Shown piece after piece: positions 25,408 to 33,810 of a stretch of DNA of 64,000 nt; position 1 is the stretch's first letter; every line of letters starts with the position of its first letter. Origin of the DNA: Bradyrhizobium sp. SZCCT0153. Lineage in GTDB: Bacteria > Pseudomonadota > Alphaproteobacteria > Rhizobiales > Xanthobacteraceae. The notes below the pieces were generated by a model. The model saw nothing but the letters and a program-made list of their open reading frames with translations, was not told the DNA's origin and did no database searches. A program made the translations under genes and the position numbers. The stretch lies in the NCBI RefSeq assembly GCF_018129995.1, contig NZ_JAFCKS010000005.1, positions 434,001 to 498,000 of the forward strand, in the 5' to 3' direction.

Positions 25408-26208
25408 CTAGACGCTCATCGACATCGATGAGGCCGTTGATCCCGCTGAAGCCTGCGCCTGGCGCTGCATCATCTGTCCGAACCAGTCGTAGGGCGAATT
25501 GCCGCCGCCGTTCGCATTCGAGGAGCTGGAAGCGCCCGGGACGGTCGTCGACATCTTGAAGCCGTCGGCATAGGTGACGGTGGTGGTGGTCGAGCCGTCG
25601 GCACCGGTCGTCGTGGTCGAGGTCGATCCGCCGCTCGATGACGAAGAAGAATCCGAGCCGCTGCCCGATCCGCCCGCACCTTGCGCGTGGTGGCCGTGAT
25701 GGCCGTTCTTCAGCGCCTTCGACATCTCGTCCAGGCTGACGCTGCCGTCGGAATCCTTGTCCAGCTTCGAGAACACGTCGTCGGCCTGCGCCACATTGGT
25801 ACCGCCAGCGCCGAGTGCATTCTCGAATTCGGACTTGGTGATGCTGCCGTCGCCGTCCGCATCGATCTGCGAGAACAGGTCCTTGAGCGCAGCATCCCGG
25901 CTCGTCGAGGCCGAGGAGGTCGAACTCGCCGAGGTCGAGCTGGTGGCGCTGCTGGTGCTGTTCGAGGACTGGCTTTGCGCCGCGAGCAGCGCGCTCATCG
26001 TCTCCGGCGCGATCTGCGGACAATTGCCCGAATTGACCGACGAGGTCGCGCCGCTGGTCGTGCTGCTGCTGCCGCCGCTGTCGATCGCGAACGGATTGGT
26101 CGCGCCTTGCGAAGTCCCGGTCTTATGCGTCGCCGACGACGATTTCGAATTCGTCAGCGACTGGATCGCGTCGAGCGCGCTCGATACGGCCCCAAGAGCG
26201 AACAACAT
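25408..26208 (-). CDS. Ser/Thr-rich EF-hand calcium-binding protein
   Basis: A 266-residue protein with two canonical EF-hand loops: D116-E127 (DADGDGSITKSE) and D150-E161 (DKDSDGSVSLDE), each with acidic residues at positions 1, 3, 5 and Glu at 12. The flanks are low-complexity: a Ser/Thr-rich stretch before residue 105, a His-rich NGHHGHH after the second hand, and a Ser/Gly/Thr-rich tail ending SMSMSV. A TTTGGAG ribosome site precedes ATG 26208. A short hydrophobic N-terminus is not a convincing signal peptide, so location is uncertain. It probably binds Ca2+; the role is unknown. Confidence 0.85.
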   Translation of the reverse strand: MLFALGAVSSALDAIQSLTNSKSSSATHKTGTSQGATNPFAIDSGGSSSTTSGATSSVNSGNCPQIAPETMSALLAAQSQSSNSTSSATSSTSASSTSSASTSRDAALKDLFSQIDADGDGSITKSEFENALGAGGTNVAQADDVFSKLDKDSDGSVSLDEMSKALKNGHHGHHAQGAGGSGSGSDSSSSSSGGSTSTTTTGADGSTTTTVTYADGFKMSTTVPGASSSSNANGGGNSPYDWFGQMMQRQAQASAGSTASSMSMSV

Positions 26209-26461
26209 TGCACAAACTCCAAACGATGCGGCGCGCCGCAGCCAATGTTCTGGCGGTAAAGTCAGCAAGCACCGTGCCAGCGCAAAAAGCTCAATGAAAT
26301 CCGCCTTCACCGCGCTTGATGCGTCCCGGAAACACCGGCAATTCATGCCGGTCACGGCAGAAATTTCCGCCCACAGGAAGCACGCCTGCCCTGCATTGCC
26401 CGGCTGAGAGGCCCATGTTAGGCGAGGTTCATCTTTCACGGCCGCCACGGGAAACCGCGCC

Positions 26462-27163
26462 ATGACCCAAGCCTTCAGCCCCCGCCCCCTGGCAATCGCG
26501 CCCTCGATCCTGGCATCGGATTTCTCGAGGCTCGGCGAGGAGGTGCGCGCGGTGGACGCCGCCGGCGCCGACTGGATCCATCTCGACGTGATGGACGGGC
26601 ATTTCGTTCCCAACATCTCCTATGGCCCGGACGTCATCAAGGCGATGCGCCCGCACACCAGGAAGATCTTCGATGCGCATCTGATGATCTCGCCCTGCGA
26701 TCCCTATCTGGAGGCTTTCGCGAAAGCCGGCTGCGACCACATCACGGTGCATGCGGAGGCCGGTCCCCACCTGCACCGCTCGCTCCAGGCGATCCGCGCG
26801 CTCGGCAAGAAGGCCGGCGTCTCGCTCAATCCGGGCACGCCGATCAGCGTGCTCGAATACGTGCTCGACCTGGTCGACCTCGTGCTGGTGATGTCGGTCA
26901 ATCCCGGCTTCGGCGGCCAGGCCTTCATCCCCTCCGCGATCGGCAAGATCCGCGACATCCGCGCGATGACGGCGGGCCGTCCGATCGACATCGAGGTCGA
27001 CGGCGGCGTCGGTCCCGACGTCGCGGCTTCGCTGGCGGCGGCCGGCGCCAACGCCTTCGTCGCCGGCACTTCCGTGTTCAGGGGCGGCACGCAGGACGCC
27101 TACAAGACCAACATCGCCGCGATCCGCAACGCCGCCGCCGGCGCGCGCGGCGAGGCGATCTGA
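26462..27163 (+). CDS. rpe: Ribulose-phosphate 3-epimerase
   Basis: A 233-residue TIM barrel. Rpe motifs: APSILASDFSRLGEEV, DWIHLDVMDGHFVPNISYG (metal-binding His and Asp), FDAHLMI, VMSVNPGFGGQAFIP (phosphate and active-site loop) and IEVDGGVGPD. It interconverts ribulose-5-P and xylulose-5-P in the pentose phosphate and Calvin cycles. It stands alone here, with no other Calvin-cycle genes in the window. Confidence 0.96.
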   Translation: MTQAFSPRPLAIAPSILASDFSRLGEEVRAVDAAGADWIHLDVMDGHFVPNISYGPDVIKAMRPHTRKIFDAHLMISPCDPYLEAFAKAGCDHITVHAEAGPHLHRSLQAIRALGKKAGVSLNPGTPISVLEYVLDLVDLVLVMSVNPGFGGQAFIPSAIGKIRDIRAMTAGRPIDIEVDGGVGPDVAASLAAAGANAFVAGTSVFRGGTQDAYKTNIAAIRNAAAGARGEAI

Positions 27164-27315
27164 GGCCTCACGCGCAGCTCCGCAGAGGTGCGGCTTCCAC
27201 GGGCGTTGCGGCGCGCAATGCCTAAAATTGCAACCTTGATCCGTACTCCTCCGGACTTCCCTGATTCGCGCAAATCACCGCTAGTGATTCTTGCCTGTTT
27301 TCACGGGAGCACATC

Positions 27316-27456
27316 ATGACGACGACCCTGGTTTGGACTGGCGTGGCGTTGTGGATCGGTTTTTGTGCGTTTGTTGTGTTTGGCCCATCGGCCGGACCGG
27401 TGAAGGCCCCGGCGCGTTCCGCCCGCATCTCTCACGCGCGACTCCGCCGGGGTTGA
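27316..27456 (+). CDS. Tiny single-pass membrane protein
   Basis: A 46-residue ORF with one hydrophobic helix (LVWTGVALWIGFCAFVVFG) followed by a basic tail (PVKAPARSARISHARLRRG). GGGAG lies 8 nt before ATG 27316, a good ribosome site. Composition and layout look like a genuine small membrane protein, but no family is recognised. It is followed after 4 nt by another short ORF. Confidence 0.5.
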   Translation: MTTTLVWTGVALWIGFCAFVVFGPSAGPVKAPARSARISHARLRRG

Positions 27457-27460
27457 TGCC

Positions 27461-27640
27461 ATGGAAATCTCGCTCGTGAAGCGTCAGCCGAAGCGCAGGT
27501 GTCGCATCCCGCGGCGCCCGCATCCGAGCCTCGACTATTTCTTCGGTCGGCTCGAACGCACCGAAGGCGAGATGCGCGACGACACCGGGCCGGAAACGGC
27601 GGATCCGGATCACCCGCTCCGGTCGCCGCGCCGGCATTGA
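27461..27640 (+). CDS. Small basic protein of unknown function
   Basis: A 59-residue ORF with an Arg/Lys-rich N-terminal part (KRQPKRRCRIPRRPHPSLDY) and an acidic/Pro-rich end. ATG 27461 follows the previous small gene by 4 nt with only a weak GGGG upstream. It may be co-translated with its neighbours. Could be spurious; support is context only. Confidence 0.35.
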   Translation: MEISLVKRQPKRRCRIPRRPHPSLDYFFGRLERTEGEMRDDTGPETADPDHPLRSPRRH

Positions 27641-27662
27641 AATCCTTTCTGGACCAAGCCCG

Positions 27663-27854
27663 ATGAAACCGCATTGCCCGAACTGCCTGAAGGAAATGAC
27701 CAAGGCATCCGCGTCGCGCAACCTCTTCAATTGCGAGCCCTGCCGCGAGATCATCCAGTATTTCGGCGGCAGCGCCGATCACGGCGAGCCGGGCCCGCAA
27801 TTCTCCTGGCCGATCCGCCGCAAGCGCTCCGTTCACGCCGCCCACGCGGCCTGA
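27663..27854 (+). CDS. Small zinc-ribbon-like protein
   Basis: A 63-residue protein with two paired cysteines, CPNC at residues 5-8 and CEPC 20 residues later, the pattern of a small zinc ribbon; no other Cys. The His-rich basic end is RRKRSVHAAHAA. It is the third of three tiny ORFs between rpe and the kinase gene, and ends 27 nt from the convergent kinase stop. Role unknown. Confidence 0.55.
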   Translation: MKPHCPNCLKEMTKASASRNLFNCEPCREIIQYFGGSADHGEPGPQFSWPIRRKRSVHAAHAA

Positions 27855-27880
27855 TCCCTTCCAGGATCCGGAACCGGCCC

Positions 27881-29305
27881 CTACCCGGCCTCCTCATCGG
27901 CGTCCGCAGCCATCCGCGGCGGCCGCACCACGGTGACGGTGCAGGCCGCTTCCGCAGCCACCTTGGCCGAAACGCTGCCGAGCAGCGTGCGCCTGAACGA
28001 GCCCTGCCGCGCCCCGATGATGAGGTGGTCGACATGGTTGACCTCGGCGAATTCCAGGATCGCCGCGGCGGGATCCACCGCCTCCAGCACATGAGCCGAC
28101 AGCCGGCTCTCGTCCAGCTTCAGCGGCGTGGCCCAATGCCGGAGCGCCACCAGGCGGTCGATATGCTTGTTGGAGCCCTGCTCGTCCAGGGTCCGGTCGA
28201 TTGCGATGCGGTTGAGCTTGAGCACGTTGAGGCAGGCAAGCCGCGCCGACGGCAGCGTGGCGAGAATGCGCTCGGTGGTGACACGCAGCGCCTCGTTCAG
28301 CTCGGGCTCGCCTTCCGCCGTGTCGAGCGCGACCGCGAGGATCGGACTCGATGCGATCTGGGCTGCGACATCTGATTTCGCACGCGGCGCCATGACGCCC
28401 TGGTTGAAGCGCCGCCGCCAGGCGATGCTGAGGGGATCGCGCTTCATCCGCTCCGAGCGCGTCGTGAGCCTGATTTGGTCCGGATGGGTCAGATCGAAGG
28501 CGAGCTGGGACGCAGTCGGATAGCGCCGCACCGGCTCGATCTCGAGGCACCGCAGCACCACCTCCTGGAGCCAGGGCGGATAATCGGCGCGAAGTGCGCG
28601 CGGCGGATGCGGATCGCGCCACAGCCGGCGCCGCATCGCGCGCAGCGTCTCGCCCTCTCCGAACGGCCGCTCGCCCGTCGTGAAGAAATAAAGCAGCACG
28701 CCGAGCGAGAACAGATCGCTGCGCGGATCGTCCCGGACGCCGAGCAGCCGCTCGGGTGCCATGTAGGGCGCGGTGCCGTAAGGCAGGCGGAATTCCTCCT
28801 GCAGCAGATCGGGCAGATGGTTGTGGTGCGACAGGCCATAGTCGATCAGCACCGCCTCGCCGCTGTCGCGGAACATGATGCTGCTCGGCTTGATGTCGTG
28901 ATGGATCACGTTCTGCCGGTGCAGGTCGGCGAGCCCCGTCGCGATCCTGGCAACCAGCAGCCTGGCCTCGTCATACGGCAGCGGCAGGTCTGGCAGCCGC
29001 TTGTAGAGCGTGGTCCCGGGGATGCGCTCGATCACGGCATAGGCCTGGTGGGCGAAATCGCCGGTGCCGAAACACGTGGGCACGTGCGGCCCCGCAAGGC
29101 GCGGCAGGATCATCATCTCCATCTCGAAGGAGACGATCGCGGCGGGGTCTTCGCCCTCCGACACCCGCGGAATCTTCATCAGCAGCGGCACGTCGATACC
29201 GGGATGGGTGACGGTCCACAGCGTCGCCATGCCGCCGGCATGGACGCATTCGCCGATGGTATAGCCGTCGATCTTGGCGCCTGATTTGACCAGGGGTTTG
29301 GGCAT
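27881..29305 (-). CDS. Bifunctional Ser/Thr protein kinase - universal stress protein fusion
   Basis: A 474-residue fusion. Residues ~15-275 are a Hanks-type kinase: Lys44 (PLLMKIPRV), catalytic loop VIHHDIKPSSIMF with Asp137, metal-binding D155 (IDYGLSH), APE-type MAPE at 182-185 and D198 (SDLFSLGV). Two departures stand out: the loop is non-RD (His before Asp) and the usual metal-ligand Asn is Ser142. Residues ~335-474 form a universal stress protein domain (VNHVDHLIIGARQGSFRRTL, ending LGSVSAKVAAEAACTVTVVR). It lies 6 nt after a calcineurin-like phosphoesterase gene, suggesting a kinase-phosphatase pair. Substrate unknown. Confidence 0.9.
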   Translation of the reverse strand: MPKPLVKSGAKIDGYTIGECVHAGGMATLWTVTHPGIDVPLLMKIPRVSEGEDPAAIVSFEMEMMILPRLAGPHVPTCFGTGDFAHQAYAVIERIPGTTLYKRLPDLPLPYDEARLLVARIATGLADLHRQNVIHHDIKPSSIMFRDSGEAVLIDYGLSHHNHLPDLLQEEFRLPYGTAPYMAPERLLGVRDDPRSDLFSLGVLLYFFTTGERPFGEGETLRAMRRRLWRDPHPPRALRADYPPWLQEVVLRCLEIEPVRRYPTASQLAFDLTHPDQIRLTTRSERMKRDPLSIAWRRRFNQGVMAPRAKSDVAAQIASSPILAVALDTAEGEPELNEALRVTTERILATLPSARLACLNVLKLNRIAIDRTLDEQGSNKHIDRLVALRHWATPLKLDESRLSAHVLEAVDPAAAILEFAEVNHVDHLIIGARQGSFRRTLLGSVSAKVAAEAACTVTVVRPPRMAADADEEAG

Positions 29306-29311
29306 CGGCCT

Positions 29312-30052
29312 CTAGCGCCCCTGCGACAGCCGGTCGGCGAGCCAATGCGGCAGGCCGTTCTCGCGGATCCGGTTCGCGGCCGTCTCGATGTCATAGGGCG
29401 CGCGGCAATAGGTGATCTGGCACGAGACCGTGTCGAACAGCACGAAGGCCGCGGATGGATCGCCATCGCGGGGCTGGCCGACCGAGCCGAGCACCGCAAG
29501 CCATTGCCGTCCGCGCAGGAGCTGCACCGGGACGTCGGTCTTGGGCACGAAGCTCGTCATCTTCGCCGTCACCGACATCGAGTAGAGCGCCGGACGGTGG
29601 ATGTGGCCGCAGAACGTGACATGGGCGGGCGTCGCGATCAGACTCTTGGCGGCATCCGCGGTCGATCGGACATAGTGCCAGCGCTGCGGGCTGGAGGCTT
29701 CCGAATGCACGAACAGACGGTCGCTGTCCTGCACCAGCATCGGCAACTCCGCCAGGAACCGCCGCTGCACGGCATCGAGCCGGCCGCGGGTCCATTCGAT
29801 CGCGACTTGAGCCTCCGCATTCATGGTCTCGGCCGAGGAATTGACCGCCTGGTCATGATTGCCGCGCACGGCGACGGCGCCCTGCGCAACCAGCTCCATC
29901 GCGGTATCCACGACCCATTCCGGGTCGGCGCCATAGCCGACGAAATCCCCGAGCAGGATGAATCGCTCCGCCCCTCTCGCCCGTGCGAGCTTCAGGCACG
30001 CCTCGAGCGCCTGCCGGTTGCCGTGGATATCCGAGAAGACCGCGAGAAGCAC
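29312..30052 (-). CDS. Calcineurin-like metallophosphoesterase
   Basis: A 246-residue metallophosphatase with the full metal set: D8 and H10 (FSDIHGN), D36 (LLGDFVGYG), N65-H66 (VRGNHDQAV), and the late HVTFCGHIHRP. Starts at GTG 30052 close behind GGAGG. The family acts on phosphoproteins, nucleotides or phosphodiesters. Its place directly before the kinase-USP gene, on the same strand, suggests reversal of the same modification, which is inference. Confidence 0.9.
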   Translation of the reverse strand: MLLAVFSDIHGNRQALEACLKLARARGAERFILLGDFVGYGADPEWVVDTAMELVAQGAVAVRGNHDQAVNSSAETMNAEAQVAIEWTRGRLDAVQRRFLAELPMLVQDSDRLFVHSEASSPQRWHYVRSTADAAKSLIATPAHVTFCGHIHRPALYSMSVTAKMTSFVPKTDVPVQLLRGRQWLAVLGSVGQPRDGDPSAAFVLFDTVSCQITYCRAPYDIETAANRIRENGLPHWLADRLSQGR

Positions 30053-30166
30053 ACACCCTCCACCCTCAGGTTCTTATCGAAAGCCGATAAGGCCAAATTG
30101 AGGGAGGTCAACATGCGCCAGCGCGGCGCGGTTTTCCAGCGCGCCTCTGCGGCGATGGTGAAGAGC

Positions 30167-30772
30167 CTATTGCTCGTCCTTCGGCGGCATCCGGGGCGGC
30201 GGCAGCGGGGTGAACGCGATGCCTTGCGCGCCGGCGGGCGGAGCGTTGAATTCGCCGGTCGAGGAATCGCCGCCGCTGGTCTCCAGGATGGTTTTTGGCG
30301 TCACGTATTCCCGGACCATGTCGATCAGCGAGCCCTCGCCGCCACCGAAATCTGCCGCGCGGCCGCCCTGCAAATGGCCGGCCGCGATCTCGTTTTGCGC
30401 GGCGTGGGTCTTGTCGGCCAGCCTGTCGTCGTAGGGCACGCGGAACGCCCGGGGGATGCCGCTGGGGCGATTGTCCTCATCCAGCTGTTCGACCCACAGA
30501 TAGATCGAGCCGGGATCGCCCTCCAGCGAATGCGGCTCGACGATGCGGGCCTGCAGCAGCTTGAACGAGGTTGGCAACCGGTCGGCGCTCGCCCAGCCGA
30601 GCAGCCCGCGCATTTCGGTGAAGCTGACGACATAGAAGGCGCTGGTCACGACCACCGCGACCGCCTTCAGCGACCAGTGCAGCCGCGCATAGACCAGCAC
30701 GACCAGCAGCAGCGCGCCGATCACGGCGTAGGCGATCGACAGCGTCAGGATGACCGTCTGCAGACTAGTCAC
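30167..30772 (-). CDS. Membrane protein with Pro-rich C-terminus, third gene of ExbB-like operon
   Basis: A 201-residue protein with two N-terminal membrane helices (VILTLSIAYAVIGALLLVVLV; LKAVAVVVTSAFYVVSF), a soluble middle (SLEGDPGSIYLWVEQLDEDN) and a flexible tail (FTPLPPPRMPPKDEQ). GTG 30772 overlaps the upstream stop by 8 nt, so the two are translated together. I do not recognise the family. Context: operon with an ExbB/TolQ-like channel. Confidence 0.75.
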   Translation of the reverse strand: MTSLQTVILTLSIAYAVIGALLLVVLVYARLHWSLKAVAVVVTSAFYVVSFTEMRGLLGWASADRLPTSFKLLQARIVEPHSLEGDPGSIYLWVEQLDEDNRPSGIPRAFRVPYDDRLADKTHAAQNEIAAGHLQGGRAADFGGGEGSLIDMVREYVTPKTILETSGGDSSTGEFNAPPAGAQGIAFTPLPPPRMPPKDEQ

Positions 30773-31451
30773 GGCGCACCCTCGCAGCGTTCCTGCTCAC
30801 CCCGGTGTTCGGATCGAGATCGGCGCCGTTGCGCCAGCCGCTGCGGAACGTCTCCAGCAACGATTTCGGCCGCTGGTCCACATTGACGACCTTGCCCTCG
30901 GCATCGAGCCGGAACCGCACCGCGGTCTTCTCGTCGCCGGTGTGGTCGAGCGTGAACTTGTTGTCGAACACCACCTGCGCCGTCGGATTGAGTTTTTGTA
31001 CTTTCACATTGGCCGTCACAGGCTCGCCGGTCGTTGCGGCGAAATGCGAGACGTTGACGGTGTATTCGCCCGGCACGATGCCGCGCACCGTGACGATCTC
31101 CTCGCGGATGGGGGAAGCGATCTTCTTGCCGGCGACCATGATGAAGTCGTTGGCCCCGCCGCGGTCGTCGCGGTCGAGGGTCAGGAAGCCGGCCTCGCGG
31201 TGGCGATACCAGGCGATGTTGCCGGCGGGATCCTGCACGAACAGGTCGAGATCGTCGGGGTGACTGTCCGGCCAGTCCAGCGTGATCATGAACTCCGCCT
31301 TGGAATCGATCTTGCCGTCCTTGGCGTCCGGGGAGACCGCGAGCAGTGCCAGGAAGAACAGGAACGCGATCACCTGGAGCGCCTTGAACAGCATCACGCC
31401 CAGCGGATCGAACGGCTCCTCGCGCGGATAGAGGCCGAAATCATCCATCAT
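30765..31451 (-). CDS. Single-pass membrane protein with periplasmic beta-rich domain, ExbD-position partner
   Basis: A 228-residue protein with one N-terminal helix (LFKALQVIAFLFFLALLAVS, residues ~20-40) and a periplasmic domain. The latter starts MITLDWPDSHPDDLDLFVQD, then PAGNIAWYRHREAGFLTLDR, and ends in a beta-rich region (VPGEYTVNVSHF). The 'DxDLxVxDPxGN' wording recalls DUF2135/YfaP-like beta domains. One-helix-plus-periplasmic layout mimics ExbD/TolR, but the usual ExbD sequence is absent. ATG overlaps the ExbB-like stop (ATGA). Confidence 0.75.
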   Translation of the reverse strand: MMDDFGLYPREEPFDPLGVMLFKALQVIAFLFFLALLAVSPDAKDGKIDSKAEFMITLDWPDSHPDDLDLFVQDPAGNIAWYRHREAGFLTLDRDDRGGANDFIMVAGKKIASPIREEIVTVRGIVPGEYTVNVSHFAATTGEPVTANVKVQKLNPTAQVVFDNKFTLDHTGDEKTAVRFRLDAEGKVVNVDQRPKSLLETFRSGWRNGADLDPNTGVSRNAARVRRD

Positions 31452-32233
31452 GACGGGGTTCCGGCGCCCTTGATTCCAGCCCCCTTGCGCTCCAGCTCCG
31501 GGGTCACATAGGTCTCGGTCAGCACCACCGCATCCGAGAACACCCGCTGGGTCGCGGCATCCAGCATGTAGTACTGGATGCGAACCAGGATCGAGCCGAC
31601 GAGGCCCGCGAGCGTCGTGTACATCGCGACCGCCATGCCATCGCTCATCAGCCCCATCGAGGAACGCATCGCGACCTTATCGGCGGCATCCAGCCCCGCG
31701 ATCGGCGCCAGCATGATGATGAAGCCGATGATGGTGCCGAGCAGGCCGAGCTTCATCAGCGTATCCGAGACGAAGGCCCCGAAGCCGTTGGAGCCGCGCA
31801 GCCGATCGGCGAGCGTCCGCAGCAGCAGCGTCTGGTCGACCGGCCGGAAATCCTGCGCGGTCGCTTTCGTCACGAGGCTCTCGATGTGGTCCCGGACCAG
31901 CCCGCGCGGCAACACGTTCGCTCCGGCATCGAGCGCCTTGCTGCCGTCGGGTGCCGCGAGCACCGCGCGGCAGCGCCGCGCCGCCGCGCCTTCACGGGCG
32001 ATCGCCCGCGTGCGCAGGAAGCAGTGGCCGCAGGTGAGGACATAGAGCAGCGCGATCACGCTGGAAATGTAGGTCCGGTCCGAGGTCAGCATCAGACGGA
32101 TCAGGCCGAACCGCCACAGCAGCACGACGGCGAAGATAGAAAGCCCGGTGAAGATCATCCAGAACAGCAGCGCGCTGCGCTCGGATGGGTCGGCAGCAGG
32201 CCCCGCGATCGGTCCAATCGTCATCGAACTCAT
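31448..32233 (-). CDS. MotA/TolQ/ExbB family proton-channel protein
   Basis: A 261-residue inner-membrane protein. Four hydrophobic segments: LLFWMIFTGLSIFAVVLLW, SSVIALLYVLTCGHCFL, LGLLGTIIGFIIMLAPI and SDGMAVAMYTTLAGLVGSIL. The last two carry the ExbB/TolQ/MotA core (KLGLLGTIIGFI; GMAVAMYTTLAGLVG), which lines the ion channel in the family. It is the first gene of a three-gene coupled operon whose other members are not ExbD or TonB. Probably converts proton motive force into work on the envelope; the cargo is unknown. Confidence 0.85.
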   Translation of the reverse strand: MSSMTIGPIAGPAADPSERSALLFWMIFTGLSIFAVVLLWRFGLIRLMLTSDRTYISSVIALLYVLTCGHCFLRTRAIAREGAAARRCRAVLAAPDGSKALDAGANVLPRGLVRDHIESLVTKATAQDFRPVDQTLLLRTLADRLRGSNGFGAFVSDTLMKLGLLGTIIGFIIMLAPIAGLDAADKVAMRSSMGLMSDGMAVAMYTTLAGLVGSILVRIQYYMLDAATQRVFSDAVVLTETYVTPELERKGAGIKGAGTPS

Positions 32234-32432
32234 GCTGCGCTGCTCCCGGCTTGCAGGGACTCGCCCTGCAACGATTCCCCATCCAATAGATCAAAGCCGC
32301 CGCACCCGTCCAAAGAGCCATGCCCAATCCGGCTTGGGAAATTTGCCCGAGCTGCCACTCTGCCAAACCCTGCAATTGGCAAGGCGCAGCGGCGTTGTTA
32401 GGCTGACCCTACCAAATGTCGGGGATGATCGC

Positions 32433-33803
32433 ATGCGCCTCGTGCTCCAGCTTGTCGCCCGTCTGCTTCTCATCGTCGCGCTCTGTCTTGGCGCTGCGAC
32501 CGTCTGGGCCACGTTCGACGCCTATCGCAGCGTCGACCGGGCGACTGCGGCTTCGGCGCAGCGGGTCGCGCAGGCGCTTCAGGCCCTGTACTGGCGCGAA
32601 TTCTTGTTGCGCAGCAGCAGAACACGCGAGCAGCTTTTGCCGGTTCCGGAGTGGCGCACGCTGGAGACCATGAAGCTGATCTCGCCCGGCGTTTGCGTCG
32701 AGTTCCAGCCGACCATTGCATTCGAAAGGCCGCTGTGTGGCCAGAGCGAGGGGCTGGGCAAGACGCCGCCGCGCTGGTTCGCATCGATCGTGCCGACTTT
32801 CCTCGGCAGCCACGCCGAAGTCATACGGCCGGTCAGTCCCCGGGCGGCGGCCGCCGGAACGGTGGTCGCGACGCCGGATGAAGCAGCAGCCATCTTGCTC
32901 GCCTGGGAGTACATCCTCAACGTGATCGACGTCGCGCTTTTGATGGCGGCGGCAATCGCGCTCCTGGCTTCGCTTGCGATCGCGCATGCACTGGCGCCGG
33001 CGCGCACGATCGTGATCGCATTGCAGCGCATGGCGCGCGGCCAGTACCGCACCAAGCTGCCGCGCTTCCGCTCGATGGAGCTTGCGATGATCGGGGGCGC
33101 CGTCGGCGAGCTCGGCGGCCGGCTGGAGGAAGCCACCGAACAGCGCGCGGCACTCACAAGACGCCTGATCGAGATCCGCACCGACGAACGCCGCGCGCTC
33201 GCCCGCGAGCTGCACGACGAGTTCGGGCAAAATCTTTCCGCGATTCTCGCTTTCGCCAACACCATCGAGACCGCGATCACGAAGCAAAGCCGGGACAACG
33301 ACATCGCGCAGGATGCCCGCATGATCTCGCAGGCGACCCATCATCTGATGGCCTCGCTGCGCGATGCGCTGAAGCGGCTGCGCAATCCCCTGCCCGAGGA
33401 GCTCGGGCTCGAGGCAAGCCTCGTCAATCTCGTCGACAGCTGGCGCTCGCAGAGCGCGGCGCGGCCGACGATCCAGCTCGATCTCAGGGGCGACCTCACC
33501 GACATCAGCGGCCCGGCCGCCGTCACCGTCTATCGCGTCGCGCAGGAATGCCTGACCAACGCGCTCCGCCACGGCGCGGCGCGCGAGATTTCCCTGCGCG
33601 TCGAGCGGCGCACGGGCGAGGACGACATGCTGCTGGTCCACGTCGAGGATGACGGTGGCGGCGATGCGGCGCGCGTGGCGCAGTCGGCCGGCTTCGGCCT
33701 CACCGGCATCCGCGAGCGGATCGCGGCGGCCGGCGGATCGCTGTCGATCCTGCCTGCGAGAGGCGGCCTCAGCGTTGCCGCCACCATCCCGTTCGCCGCG
33801 TGA
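32433..33803 (+). CDS. NarL-type sensor histidine kinase
   Basis: A 456-residue membrane kinase. TM1 is LVARLLLIVALCLGAATVWA (~7-26). A ~130-residue periplasmic domain (FQPTIAFERPLCGQSEGLGK) precedes TM2 (VALLMAAAIALLASLAIAHA, ~170-190). Then come a HAMP-like region, the HisKA_3 dimerisation helix with phosphoacceptor H261 (ARELHDEFGQNLSAIL) and a HATPase domain (QECLTNALRHGAA; GFGLTGIRERIAAAGG). Start ATG 32433. It is 7 nt before its response regulator and divergent from the ExbB-like operon. Confidence 0.92.
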   Translation: MRLVLQLVARLLLIVALCLGAATVWATFDAYRSVDRATAASAQRVAQALQALYWREFLLRSSRTREQLLPVPEWRTLETMKLISPGVCVEFQPTIAFERPLCGQSEGLGKTPPRWFASIVPTFLGSHAEVIRPVSPRAAAAGTVVATPDEAAAILLAWEYILNVIDVALLMAAAIALLASLAIAHALAPARTIVIALQRMARGQYRTKLPRFRSMELAMIGGAVGELGGRLEEATEQRAALTRRLIEIRTDERRALARELHDEFGQNLSAILAFANTIETAITKQSRDNDIAQDARMISQATHHLMASLRDALKRLRNPLPEELGLEASLVNLVDSWRSQSAARPTIQLDLRGDLTDISGPAAVTVYRVAQECLTNALRHGAAREISLRVERRTGEDDMLLVHVEDDGGGDAARVAQSAGFGLTGIRERIAAAGGSLSILPARGGLSVAATIPFAA

Positions 33804-33810
33804 GGCCGGG

